Below are positions 47,001 to 53,875 of a stretch of DNA of 64,000 bases, piece by piece. Origin of the DNA: Capitulum mitella. Lineage: Eukaryota > Arthropoda > Thecostraca > Pollicipedomorpha > Pollicipedidae. The first letter of the stretch is position 1. The number at the start of each line of letters is the position of its first letter. The translations under genes and the position numbers were made by a program. The stretch lies in assembly GCA_030062745.1 (NCBI GenBank), contig CP099843.1, positions 22,046,583 to 22,110,582 of the forward strand, in the 5' to 3' direction. The notes beneath the pieces were generated by a model. The model had not been told where the DNA came from, made no database searches, and saw only the letters and a program-made list of their open reading frames with translations.

Positions 47001-50000
47001 AAACTGATATCTAACGTCTAGTCGTAAAACTCCACACACCTAGGCATTGAAAATGTATATCAAATTGCACTTATGTCAACAAAGCTTTGTAAAACTTGTC
47101 CCAGATCAATTCAGAATGCATCTTGCGTTATCCACCAAGTCGTTGATATCAGCAAAGCTAAAAATATTTGCGTCTGTAAATATTTGAGTTACGCAGAACA
47201 ACGGTGATCGTAATAGAATCAAATCAGAAACCTCTAGGGGTTCTCCGATACGATGGGTAAGGGGTTTCCCGGGAACGACCCGCAAACTAACAGCAGAAAT
47301 GTGGCTATGAAGCCCGTTCGCCTGCGTCAGTGTTTTGGGGAGAAGGTCTCCAGCAGCGGACTGCGCCGTTAAACAGCGGGGAGTTCCTGCCCACAGACCC
47401 ACGGCGCACGACAAACACTGACCACACTCATAAACCGAGAGGAGATTTGTGAATCTTACGGAAGGGTCGACGCAGGAACTTGGGGCTTCCTATGACGGGA
47501 TGAAACGGCAACGGGCTCAGATTGTTTAGTCTTGGCCGGTTGAGATCAAAAGGGGGCCATTCGGGATATGACGCGTCTCGAGATGTCGAAACAAACAGTT
47601 AAAGACAGACGGAAGTTAAAATTCGCTGCGCTGATACGACACGCTTTGAAAGTGCGGTTAAATTACAGCCTCATATTTCCGGCCAATTTCGTAACACGCT
47701 GACCGGCAACGAAATAGTGTTTTTGCCGCACAGCATGCCGAACCAACACGTTAGCATGAAGTGCAACGGGGAGGTTTTACTTGCCGCGACCTCCACAGCA
47801 GAGGTAGTTCAAGGCCACACGGAAAAGACGAGGTGATTACACCGCGACGATAGTAACCGCGATAACGACTTCGTATTACAAAATATGACGTTAAAATCCG
47901 AACCATAAATCCTCTGATGGAACGGATAAACTAGCAAAAAGCTCCACTGACATTCCATCCGGCAACATTTTGTCCTTGCCCCAACCTCACCCAAGGCAAT
48001 TCTTTGAAGTTCAAAAGGTCGACGTAATGTGAGGCTTGTTGCTGTTGTTTACACCAGCTTCCAGTCCAGACAAACACAAACAGTCCCGCCTGCTAGCTTT
48101 GTTGAAATGTTGGATGTGGAGCCAAATAAAGCCAGAGTGTGTGGCAAGCGAGAGGCTCGAGTCATGGTGTGGTCGCTATTATTTGAGCCGATATAGAAAT
48201 AATGAATTGGTCACGAGGAGGCAATATCACGGTTTCATGGAGTCAGATTCTAACGTTACCTACTTCCGGACATTCCAACCAAATGTAAGGCGCCCCCGAC
48301 TGGGGGGTGGTTGACCGCCCCCCGATGTTTTTCCGAGATTGCGAGAGAACGCACAAAAGCAGCGCCACGAAGCCTGGCTTGATCATTTTTGCACCTTGTA
48401 CCAAATTTGTTTACCTTAGGTCAAGTAAGGTGTCTGACCTAAGTCAGGTCAAGAAAACTTATATCCAAAAACGCTTAGCGCCCTGTAACTTTTTTGCAAA
48501 ACATGGTATCACAATAAAACTTCCAAGGGTCCGAAGTTTGTTAAATACAACAAATCCACTGTTTCGGTTTTTTCAGAAATGTCCAGGTCATTGACCTAAG
48601 GTCAAGCCCGCTTTCAACATAAGTCGTCGTTTTTTTCGAAAATTGACGAAACTTTTTATAACAATTTGAGTGCTGGGAGATCCAGACATCCAGTTTGCGT
48701 CAATGGGCAGAGCCTCTCCGACCACTGACCTGAGGTCAGGTCATGAATAACTGTTATGAGTCGAAATACACTGCCTTCAGAATCGGCGATGAATGACTCA
48801 GATCTTAGAAAGACAGAAAGACTTAAGGTAGAAAACGACGGACTTTGCTCGCACAGGTGCAAGTAATACCAAAAAGTTCAAAAAGTTTCAAAAAACTGCA
48901 TATTTTAAGAATAAACAGGCTCTCGCGAATAAGGCTCCACCATTTGTGTAGACTGATAACCACAAAAGGTTTTCAACATTTAAGCACGAGAAACCATCAT
49001 AAGAACCACTAGGATCAAGAAACAACACTTGAAAAGCCATATTTCGTGAAAATAAAAGAATTCTAAAATTAGTTCCTGTTAATTTCATACTGCTTTTGGC
49101 TAAGACACTCGCCGCGCAGCGATGCGAAAATCGTCGTGTCTTTAACTCAGCCTTTCCGCATACATATGAAACAAATCAGGGGAATTAGACGTGTGTCGGC
49201 ATCTGCGAACTTGTACCTGTCCGCTGGTGCCCTTATCTAGACTTTATTAGTCACAGCCCTTGAAATCCAGACCGTTTCTCAATCTCATGCAGGTGGTCAT
49301 GAGAAAACATATATAGGACGTAAATGGCTTATATATTATCCAAAACTAAAAATGAGAGCAGTTTCGAGCCCTACTCGTCACGAGCTTTTCAACGGTATGC
49401 TTATTTTTATCATGCGGCCGACTGTTCGTGAGTCAGAAGGGTCAGTCAATCCCCCCCAGTCCGGCTTGCATGGCGCCGACCGATAGTCGGGCGCTGGTCA
49501 AACAGCAAGAGTGCGCTAGATCTGCTGATGTTGCCGACGTTGCAGCACGTATGTCTTGGCCTTGTCGGCAGAACAGCATGGCTCTATATTTGCTCTGTGT
49601 TGACAGAGAAATACGGCTCAACTGACCTTGTCGAGGAACACCTCGCCAATGCCCTGTTCACTGCTCCAGTTGTCCGCTCGCAGGATCAACTCCCGCAGAA
49701 AGTCTTCGTGAATCTCGAGAATTTCAGGGATCTGTGGATTGATACGTGGATCAAATTCAAATTTACACGTTAAAAGGTGGTCAAACAAAGCGTGGAATCA
49801 GGCGATCATTTAAACTTACCATGTGGAATATGTCCAACAGGGTGCTCGGGTCGATGAGGGCGCCTAGTTCTGGCTCCCGCAGCTTCCGCGAATACTGGAA
49901 CGGAAAATGGACTTGAAACGGCAGCCAGTGACAGCGATAAATCGTCCGTGATAAATCGTCCGGGATGAGTCGCAGCACAAGAGCAGCGAAACCTCGTGGT

Positions 50001-50347
50001 CTGCAACGACACGGGTTACATGATACAACGCCTTAAAACCTTTTCGTTGCACTTCGTACAAGAGACTGACGTCATGCATGACGGACATCGTCTTTGCAGA
50101 AGTGATTGAAGCAATGACTGTTGAAATAATAAAAGTGTGGTCTCGAAGTGCAGTTCAATTCACGGACAAAGAATAAGTTACGAAGTTCAGCGAACTGCGA
50201 AGCCGGACTGGACTGAGTATGACCCGAATCCGAATCGTTCTTAAATGATTTTAGGAGAGAAATACTCACGCTCATCAGCAGCCGCAGGGACTCGACGTAG
50301 GACTGTTCCGTGTCGAGCAGCTCTCCAATGATGAACAGCCTCCGCCC
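22945..50347 (-). CDS. ARHGEF17: ARHGEF17/TEM4-like Rho guanine-nucleotide exchange factor, C-terminal 20 exons
   Basis: Exons in transcript order are 50270-50347, 49820-49894, 49627-49731, 38220-38336, 36083-36175, 34742-34935, 34346-34483, 33893-33984, 33414-33529, 32036-32142, 31628-31719, 29280-29424, 28562-28684, 27925-28029, 27140-27411, 26244-26386, 25108-25282, 24389-24559, 23582-23712 and 22945-23067. They total 2595 bases, or 864 codons plus a stop, and every phase agrees. Domains: DH (about residues 1-210), a PH-like region (about 220-375), and the C-terminal WD40-like propeller (about 430-860). Family knowledge: ARHGEF17 activates RhoA-type GTPases and acts on actin organisation and cell contacts; the fly relative is CG43658. 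Collinear similarity runs to the final TNHLLLW, which distinguishes it from ARHGEF10. The N-terminal half is not in these exons. Introns are repeat-laden, and the largest, before the 38220 exon, is 11.3 kb. Confidence 0.95.
23582..23712 (-). CDS. ARHGEF17: ARHGEF17-like exon s: propeller blade
   Basis: It encodes ISHGHTGHVRFLSSVES and a basic tail RHTRGAAKGKDKAPHK, matching GHTGHVRFLAAVQ. The acceptor is GGCTCCGGCAG and the donor AAG|GTACGT. The upstream intron edge holds a 22 bp duplication and then a 31 bp minisatellite. Confidence 0.93.
23735..24050. repeat. 31 bp minisatellite in ARHGEF17-like intron
   Basis: About ten units of roughly CAGACACCGCCCTCCAGACA followed by CGGCCGGCCGT. It begins about 25 bases beyond the acceptor of exon s. 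Confidence 0.88.
24389..24559 (-). CDS. ARHGEF17: ARHGEF17-like exon r: propeller blade
   Basis: It encodes CDDIIRQHKTACLRVTALM and LLWIGTSAGVILNLPLP, almost identical to IIRQHKAACLRITALLVCEELLWVGTSAGVV. The acceptor is GCGCCACCAG and the donor G|GTCAGT. Confidence 0.96.
25108..25282 (-). CDS. ARHGEF17: ARHGEF17-like exon q: propeller blade
   Basis: It encodes LGVWLSFHNLGTVRLFHTIT and EVDVTSAVTRMLSG, matching LGVWVTLKGSAHVCLYH and EVDVTPPVHRMLAG. The acceptor is CCGTCCGTCGCAG and the donor G|GTGGGT. Confidence 0.95.
25325..25790 (+). mobile_element. frameshifted RNase H remnant of a non-LTR retrotransposon
   Basis: The plus strand encodes LGWIPGRVGVTGNERADAAA at 25346-25405, the conserved RNase H motif of I/R1-type non-LTR elements. 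After a frame change, RREEVILCRLSIGHVLIARS follows around 25588-25650, which is the segment found next in such elements. The change of frame and an interrupted end mark it as a dead fragment. It lies antisense in the ARHGEF17-like intron before exon q. Confidence 0.8.
26244..26386 (-). CDS. ARHGEF17: ARHGEF17-like exon p: propeller blade
   Basis: It encodes NNWDMQCPDVIQVSSGPVNR and KLWACSQNRIRVINPATNTI, matching RLWCGCQNRVLVLSPDTLQLE. The acceptor is CATGTTTTTTCAG and the donor GAG|GTGGGT. Confidence 0.94.
26387..27139. other. ARHGEF17-like intron with 37 bp direct repeats
   Basis: TTAAATCTACAAGGAATGGT plus TGTGAGATGATTTCTTCG occurs at about 26485-26522 and again, with one difference, at about 26733-26770. 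A shorter GAACTAAGTGGT pair sits at about 26444 and 26465. The 210 bases between the long repeats have no open frame of interest. Confidence 0.7.
27140..27411 (-). CDS. ARHGEF17: ARHGEF17-like exon o: propeller blades
   Basis: It encodes an SSSDSSDSDDS patch, then QPTMWLGTEDGCIYVYN and DGRVFVALANGTISAY. These match SSVWLGTEDGCVHVYQ and NNQVFVSLANGELVVY. The donor is G|GTGAGA. Confidence 0.95.
27925..28029 (-). CDS. ARHGEF17: ARHGEF17-like exon n: acidic/serine linker
   Basis: It encodes LNGSGSRPESSAASSG and GEDEEGTNIDLD. It has no Met-initiated frame and is identified from acceptor CTCTCCACCGTCAG, donor AG|GTACGG and a phase that fits both sides. The vertebrate protein has a much longer acidic/serine linker here. 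Confidence 0.75.
28562..28684 (-). CDS. ARHGEF17: ARHGEF17-like exon m: propeller blade
   Basis: With the previous exon it reads VWVCNSDGYVGQICVLSLRP, then VCNSRILCIAPVP, near-identical in spacing to ARHGEF17. The acceptor is TTTCCGGTCCGCAG and the donor AG|GTAGGC. Confidence 0.93.
29091..29282 (-). repeat. 31 bp array of copies of the exon l splice donor
   Basis: On the minus strand CAG|GTGGGT-like octamers occur at 29275-29282 (the real donor), 29244-29251, 29214-29221, 29183-29190, 29152-29159, 29121-29128 and 29091-29098, spaced 30-31 bases. Each unit also carries GTCTGG(C/G)GTGTGC, copied from the exon end. Three intronic copies keep an intact GT donor and one (29244) is CAG|GTGAGT, a better consensus than the real site. 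Confidence 0.85.
29280..29424 (-). CDS. ARHGEF17: ARHGEF17-like exon l: entry to C-terminal propeller
   Basis: It encodes PEFLHPLPIRKTRAGLQFTC and DVWVCN, matching PEFLKAIPIMKTRSGMQFSCA and EVWVCN. The acceptor is GGCTGCGGCAG. The donor CAG|GTGGGT is itself the first unit of a 31 bp tandem array that runs into the intron. Confidence 0.92.
29985..31430. mobile_element. palindromic (foldback-like) element with tRNA-like segments, copy 1
   Basis: The left arm (29985-30600) is rich in ATCGAA-type words such as GATATCGAATGG and AAGATCGAACAGGAAAAATA. A tRNA-like segment with B box GGGTTCAAGTCCCGG lies at about 30652. A reverse-oriented copy (B box complement ACGGGACTCAAACTC) lies at about 30919. 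The right arm (31180-31430) is rich in TTCGAT/GATATTTTG words, the complement of the left. A block at 30125-30290 (GGGCGTAGGAAGAGG...) belongs to a different dispersed family and may be an insertion. The same layout recurs at 60180-61620. Confidence 0.5.
31628..31719 (-). CDS. ARHGEF17: ARHGEF17-like exon k
   Basis: It encodes EGIETISMNFFEVEKR and WEQVFNETKQKL, matching EGTDSYIFEFPH and FEQAFDEAKRKLA. The acceptor is CTCTGTTCCAG and the donor G|GTACGT. Confidence 0.9.
32036..32142 (-). CDS. ARHGEF17: ARHGEF17-like exon j
   Basis: It encodes VEELVKEMANVLNKQLSERH, then LMLLQLNVAT, matching LDDALRDLSAAMHRDLSEK and KLELCAT. The acceptor is CTGACCATAG and the donor CA|GTGAGT. No usable open frame starts with Met here; the reading comes from the phases. 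Confidence 0.88.
32143..33413. other. ARHGEF17-like intron, GC-rich in its right half
   Basis: The segment 32760-33250 is GC- and CpG-rich but matches no exon of the gene and no element I recognise. The rest is unremarkable. The neighbouring introns 33530-33892 and 33985-34345 hold nothing recognised. Confidence 0.45.
33414..33529 (-). CDS. ARHGEF17: ARHGEF17-like exon i: helix after PH strands
   Basis: It encodes KDENLSTLLKEVEKIEED and LHCNHYQ, matching the LDEDLTTLGQM...FPHQ helix of ARHGEF17. The acceptor is GCAAATTTCAG and the donor CAG|GTGGGT. Confidence 0.9.
33893..33984 (-). CDS. ARHGEF17: ARHGEF17-like exon h: PH-like domain
   Basis: It encodes LEANKYKLLMKIPLADLNIAR, trimmed by phase at both ends, matching SKYKMLWKLPLEDADI. 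The acceptor is ACTGATTTCAG. The donor T|GTAAGT is chosen over a nearby GTGTAA because it keeps the phase. Confidence 0.9.
34346..34483 (-). CDS. ARHGEF17: ARHGEF17-like exon g: PH-like domain strands
   Basis: It encodes VLIRHDQVTM, KKERCLFLFNDLLVIASIKR and RKPST. This matches the KKDRSLFLFTDLIVCTTLKRKSG strand pair of ARHGEF17. The acceptor is TTGCACTCCAG and the donor AC|GTGAGC. Confidence 0.92.
34742..34935 (-). CDS. ARHGEF17: ARHGEF17-like exon f: end of DH domain and linker helix
   Basis: It starts QLVNHTPADHPD, which continues the RYELLLK helix of the previous exon exactly as in ARHGEF17. A helical region follows with VHQLAARINSLEQETMQNE and VDGLDGLVTPD. The donor is AG|GTGAGG. The acceptor GCGCCGGCAG lies 14 bases from a long 39 bp minisatellite. 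Confidence 0.92.
34950..35950. repeat. 39 bp minisatellite directly upstream of exon f
   Basis: About fifteen units of roughly CTGCCGACCACCGTGACCCT plus ACACTGCCAGCGTACACTG span 34950-35560, with some 45 bp variants. A degenerate (ACCGTCACTGTAC)n tail reaches about 35950. Since 39 and 45 are multiples of three, long meaningless open frames result. The last unit ends within 20 bases of the exon f acceptor. Confidence 0.9.
36083..36175 (-). CDS. ARHGEF17: ARHGEF17-like exon e: DH domain core helix
   Basis: It encodes LLIMPVQRIPRYELLLK, the conserved KPVQRxPRYxLLL motif that contacts Rho in DH domains. The usual Lys before PVQR is Met here. The acceptor is ATGCCCGGCAG and the donor AAG|GTAATG, phase 0. 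Confidence 0.95.
36305..36362. repeat. two adjacent perfect hairpins
   Basis: TCACAGTCCACCACG (36305-36319) pairs perfectly with 36330-36344 across a 10-base loop. Immediately after, CCCCAC (36345-36350) pairs with GTGGGG (36357-36362). It lies in the ARHGEF17-like intron between exons d and e, whose remaining 2 kb has no other recognised element except the microsatellite at 37870-38115. Confidence 0.9.
37870..38115. repeat. (GACG)n / (ACCG)n microsatellite
   Basis: Degenerate GACAGACG-type units lead to a clean (GGAC)n run at about 37960-38000, then (CCGA)n at about 38003-38038, then degenerate units again. The switch from GGAC to CCGA units is abrupt. Confidence 0.93.
38220..38336 (-). CDS. 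ARHGEF17: ARHGEF17-like exon d: DH domain
   Basis: It encodes VLDTYTAFVNNW and KPGLSKFLE, matching VLVNIYSAYIDNF and RPAFLKFLE. The acceptor CCGCCGCAG abuts a 13 bp tandem repeat. A second in-frame AG lies 9 bases further in, but alignment length favours the first. The donor is GAG|GTAAGC. Confidence 0.9.
38337..38398. repeat. GGTCACGGTCGGC tandem repeat abutting exon d acceptor
   Basis: Four to five degenerate 12-13 bp units lie directly against the acceptor. On the minus strand they contain CTGAC and GTGAC words that could act as branch points. Confidence 0.75.
41074..41175. mobile_element. fragment of GGGCGTAGGAACAGG repeat family
   Basis: GGGCGTAGGAACAGGGAGGG, then TTTTGGGAAATTTAAAATTAG and a C-run. 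It matches 30125-30290 in order and motif content. Otherwise 38400-41900 holds no recognised gene. Confidence 0.45.
41915..42235. repeat. degenerate GCGTATACGAAG tandem array
   Basis: Many diverged units of the form (G/T)CGTATACGAAGAAATGCG or ATACGAAGATTTGCG in one orientation, about 14-28 bases apart. Coding is unlikely; the open frames are repetitive. Confidence 0.85.
44059..44095. mobile_element. (GGTT)n TATTGGGGCTTA SINE-tail fragment
   Basis: GTTGGTTGGTTATTGGGGCT is shared with the fragment at about 417-460 in the upSET intron. Only a short piece is recognisable. Confidence 0.55.
44690..45480. other. CpG-rich block inside the 11 kb ARHGEF17-like intron
   Basis: GC-rich, CpG-dense sequence set in AT-richer intron. 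Both strands have open frames of 80-180 codons, but none resembles a protein family. It could be an internal promoter or a GC-rich repeat. No function assigned. Confidence 0.4.
45530..45995. repeat. 30 bp minisatellite with AGGTCA in nearly every unit
   Basis: Units are roughly GCTGCCAGGTCAGACGTGAT plus CCCCCGCAGC, with one shortened unit. I counted about fourteen AGGTCA words at roughly 30-base spacing, then degenerate units with AGGTCG and GGGTCA to about 46000. AGGTCA is the nuclear-receptor half-site. Confidence 0.9.
48292..49461. mobile_element. 1.17 kb element with terminal inverted repeats and AGGTCA clusters, copy 1
   Basis: The start is GCCCCCGACTGGGGGGTGGT then TGACCGCCCCCC; the end, read in complement, is GGGGGGATTGACTGACCCTT. 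It is similar over its whole length to 57881-59052. AGGTCA half-sites lie at 48418, 48435 (reverse), 48446, 48585, 48592 (reverse), 48599, 48726 (reverse), 48733 and 48738. There is no open frame of note, so it is a non-autonomous element. It sits in the ARHGEF17-like intron close to exon c. Confidence 0.75.
49627..49731 (-). CDS. ARHGEF17: ARHGEF17-like exon c: DH domain
   Basis: It encodes IPEILEIHEDFLRELIL and ends GIGEVFLDK, matching IPELLEHHEQFLEQV and VGDLLVQ. The acceptor is TCAATCCACAG and the donor AAG|GTCAGT, phase 0. Confidence 0.9.
49820..49894 (-). CDS. ARHGEF17: ARHGEF17-like exon b: DH domain
   Basis: It encodes YSRKLREPELGALIDPS and LLDIFHM, aligning with the QPLKQPENSVLCDPSLVDEIF segment of ARHGEF17. 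The acceptor is TTCCGTTCCAG and the donor ATG|GTAAGT, phase 0. Confidence 0.9.
50270..50347 (-). CDS. ARHGEF17: ARHGEF17-like exon a: DH domain start
   Basis: The exon encodes LLDTEQSYVESLRLLMS, identical through LLDTEQSYVESLR to the first helix of the ARHGEF17 DH domain. The acceptor is GTTTCACCGGCAG and the donor AGC|GTGAGT, phase 0 on both sides. This is the most 5' exon I could identify; more exons must precede it. Confidence 0.9.
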
Positions 50348-53205
50348 CTGCCGGTGAAACAACAGCTCGTGCAGCGTGCTTACAGAGGCACTGTCGTCAC
50401 CAAACGTAACGCATTTTTCGGACGTTCACGAGGGAAAAACAGGCTTCGTCTGTTCGTGCTGAATAATTTTTCTTAGCGCTCTTTAGGTAAAAGCTGCTCC
50501 CATATCTCACGTCACAGAACGACTCATATCGTACTCGTACTGGGATATACCCCCAAACAAGCAACGCAACAGTTCATTCAGTCTTCCTGTGGAAAAATTT
50601 CCCACAACTGCGTGCGCAGACGGGGGTCCACAGGAGATGTTCCCTTCGCTCCTTGGTTTTTGAGTGTCAGCAAACAGGAAGATACGAAATGGCCGCAGAA
50701 GTCGAAGCTCTGTGTAAAGCCCGAAACAAGAAGACAGCGACTGTCGGGAGTCTGGTTACCATAGCCGATATTCCCTTGTCTCGGTCCCTGGATTCTCGCA
50801 TGACATACGTTTTTTCCACGTTTGAATGACGAAGTCATTGACAATTTGGCGCTTACATTTGGAAAACACTATAACTGAATTCGGTTTTAAAGCCAGCCTT
50901 TAATTACTGTCTCCAAAATGGACCTCAAACGATTAAGTATTTGGAGAAGCACCCTATGTTATATCTTCAAATGCACTTGTATAACACCATCTTACCAAAG
51001 TCCTTTCAACAAATTACCGTGCGTTTTCACCACTGGTGTAAAAACATGGCTGAAACATACCGTACGTCTGCAGTGGTTTCCACTTTGATATGTATCGTTT
51101 TTATGTGTTTTTATTCATGTTTTGCTTAGATAATGCAAGAGAAAGTTATTTCAGATGCGGGATCTGCACCCAAAAAAACAAGTGAAGGGCTCTTTTGTAC
51201 CGATGCAAATTTTCAAAGGATGAAATGAATAGCAGGGGAAATGGCACTTGGACAGGTACCAGGAGGGAAGCAATGTGGCTCCTCACTCCCAGCTTATGCT
51301 TACTGTAGGAGGGAAATGTCCCACCACTAACCTTTACTTGCACCGGTAAAGCCATGATGCGTCGCGTATAGAGATAGGCGGTGTCGTGATATCGGTGTTA
51401 TGTGGTGAAACTGACTTATGCAGGAGTGGTCTTTTACCCTGCCCAATTCCGAGGGTTCTCGGTGATCGCTCTATACAACACCTGTCAGGCATAGCTGTGA
51501 AAACCAACTTACGAGCGAGTCGTTCTTTTCAAGGAAATTTTCGCCTTGGTCGACTTTTCATAATAGATTTCTTTGGTCGGAAAATATATAGAAGTTTCAG
51601 AAAACGTAATTAATCAAAACTTTCTTCTGCAGTCATCCGCCAATATAAGACAATATGGGCCCGCGCAGACCAATGGGCGCAAACATTCGACAGTCAGCGC
51701 CCGCTCACTGTTGTGGTGCGGCGTCACACAACAGCTGTAAATAGGACACGGCTGAATAGAACACACGGAAAAATCGTGAGAAATCGGTTTGAACCTCCGT
51801 ACGTGCAGAATTTTGAGACACATTGTGCGAGATATTACAGTCCGGCTTTTAAGAGTACAAGCTGCATCTTTGCTGAATCCCACCTTTGCTCATCTCAATT
51901 CAAAACGCGTGTTAATGTGGAACGTTCCCTTTGATCCGCGCTATTCCGGTAGTTCTCCAGGATCGCTTCGGGCTTAAGTCAAACAGGATATGAGGAAAAA
52001 AATATAATATTCGGCACGCAATTTCATCAATTTTGCACCTTATAAATTTCAAGCTAGGTTACATCGTTATAGTCACCTATTTAGCTGAGTGCCTTTTACG
52101 ATATGCAGGGCATATCGCAAAAGGCCAAGGCTGGGTCAGCCACCGCCGTTTAGTGTCAATAACGAGTCAAATGTGTTACCCAAGTCAGTGAACCAATTTC
52201 CATGGCACGAATATTATCTGAAGTTATCAATGACCTGACCCGTGGCATTTTTTCCTTATCGATTTAATTCCAATGATTTTCCTCGGAGATCAGACTCTGA
52301 TTCCTGGAATCAGAGTCCGTTTAAAACAGGGACGTAGCCAAGGGGGGGGGGCCAAGCGAACCACGGCCCCTTGGGATTGAAAACGCAACGCTTCTTCACG
52401 CATCGTTAACGTAAGAAAGGCAAAAAATCTCCGGAATTCGGCAATAAATAAATTACCGTGCGTTTTCACCACGAGTGTAAAAACATGGCTGGAAATCCGA
52501 GGAGTTTTCAGTTTTCAAGCAGACTAGATTTGTCTTGGCTCCCTCCTTGACGAAATCCTGGCTAAACCCTTGGTCTAAACAATGCTAAACTCTGAACTAC
52601 AAACACGTTCGTGCAATTCCAAGTAACGGCCGAATTTTTCACAGCATGGCAGGTTTAACATGGCATCAAGTACACGATGCGACCGTGCTGGGTAGCTGCC
52701 AGCTGACCCAGCACGGTCAGCTGGCAGAGGGCTAAGTATTACTGAGAAGCACTGCTTTGCCTCTCTTCTCGCCGGACATTGCAGATGACAGGATATTTCG
52801 TGAGTCGGAGGTGAAACCAGAAACTGCCTTTTGCGCGTGAAGTGCAAAATATGCCCTTTCCATATTTTGCAATGAAATTTGGTATTGGTTCGAGAGATGC
52901 ATGACCTCAGCTCAGTTCCATCCACCAACTATACCTTGCCGTGCAAATTTTATGCTTCGTGGTGCGATTTTTATTAAAATCAGGCCACCCCAACATCGTC
53001 ACGGAGTGGAGAGTGAAATCGCGCCACTTCGTCTCCGACTGCGGAAAGAACGTTCTGCCTCAACGTCCGTGCAGTCTACAGTTTCACATCATCGACAGAT
53101 TGTTTCGGCTTACAATTGTTTGACTGTGATGCGGATGTTCTGCTTTTTTCCAATGACTTTCGGTAGCTGCCGGCGAAACTGAGTGGTTCAACACTTGTTA
53201 CCAAG
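50348..53205. other. upstream of exon a: intron or intergenic, with palindromes and a direct repeat
   Basis: No preceding ARHGEF17 exon was recognised. A 45 bp sequence (AAATTACCGTGCGTTTTCAC...) is present at about 51014 and again at about 52451. A perfect 25-base palindrome lies at 52293-52317 and two overlapping hairpins at 52681-52727. ACAGGGACGTAGCCAAGG at about 52327 is the end motif of a dispersed repeat. Confidence 0.5.
52681..52727. repeat. two overlapping, mutually exclusive perfect hairpins
   Basis: GACCGTGCTGGGT (52681-52693) pairs with ACCCAGCACGGTC (52706-52718). CTGCCAGCTGACC (52696-52708) pairs with GGTCAGCTGGCAG (52715-52727). Both stems are 13 bp without mismatch, in order A-B-A'-B' with three bases shared by B and A'. 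Confidence 0.95.
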
Positions 53206-53381
53206 GAGTGTCGTTTTGCGTGAATGATGGAGGAGCGAGCCGAGAGCCCGCTAACCTAACCTCGCACCAAATGTGAGTTTCTCAACGGATATCGCCCACT
53301 TTATTTTGATCAATGGCAGTTGTCCGGTTTTTTAACTATTTATCAAATAAAAAACTGTAAATATCCCCATGCATGTACATG

Positions 53382-53423
<42 letters not shown>

Positions 53424-53875
53424 TATAAAGGTACACAGATGGCAAGGGAGATACACAGATAGATAGGAAGACAAAGATATAGATACGCATGATATGCATA
53501 TATCCTCATGTATAATCACTTCACTGTATGAAATTCATGACTCTTCCTTGTATGTTTTATTCCAACTGGCTTTTTACATGCAATCGTGATTTAGGATTTG
53601 TTTTCTAACAAAGAAACATTGGTAAGGCCCAGAGGAACATTGGTAGGGCTCAAATAAATATGAGCAGGCCCCTAGCACTACCAGGCTTATTGAAAACGAC
53701 GCCGCTGAACAGTTCTATTACGGCCATTCTGTTCATTATCATTGCCTGTTTCCCTACTACAACCGGCGGGAAATATTGAGACGGGGCGCAAAACCAGCTT
53801 TGTAGGGGACAAGATTCATATTTCGGGGGAGGGGCATAGCCCCCCCCCCAAAAAAAACAATGCAAATCGACACTC
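53206..53875. mobile_element. MITE-like element, family with GTCGATTT termini, copy 2
   Basis: A diverged copy of the 19319 element. It has CTAACCTAACC, CCCACTTTATTTTGATCAATGG, an internal (AT)n run at 53384-53427, CGGCCATTCTGTTC and terminal GCAAATCGACACTC. The left end is degraded to GAGTGTCGTTTTGCGTGAATG. Confidence 0.6.

Larger units (their letters stand above)
38399..48291. other. remainder of the 11 kb ARHGEF17-like intron
   Basis: Apart from the arrays and fragments listed separately, no exon, tRNA gene or autonomous transposon was recognised. Homopolymer G or C runs occur at about 41165, 41619, 42351, 44391 and 44500. A tRNA B-box-like CAATTCGAATCCTGG at about 41552 has no tRNA around it. 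Confidence 0.5.

Noticed and set aside
22945..50347. ARHGEF10 or ARHGEF10L as the identity of the DH-propeller gene
   Set aside because: LLDTEQSYVESLR, IIRQHK-ACLR and the C-terminal GGDGYEDFR...TNHLLLW match ARHGEF17 better from memory. A profile search would settle it.
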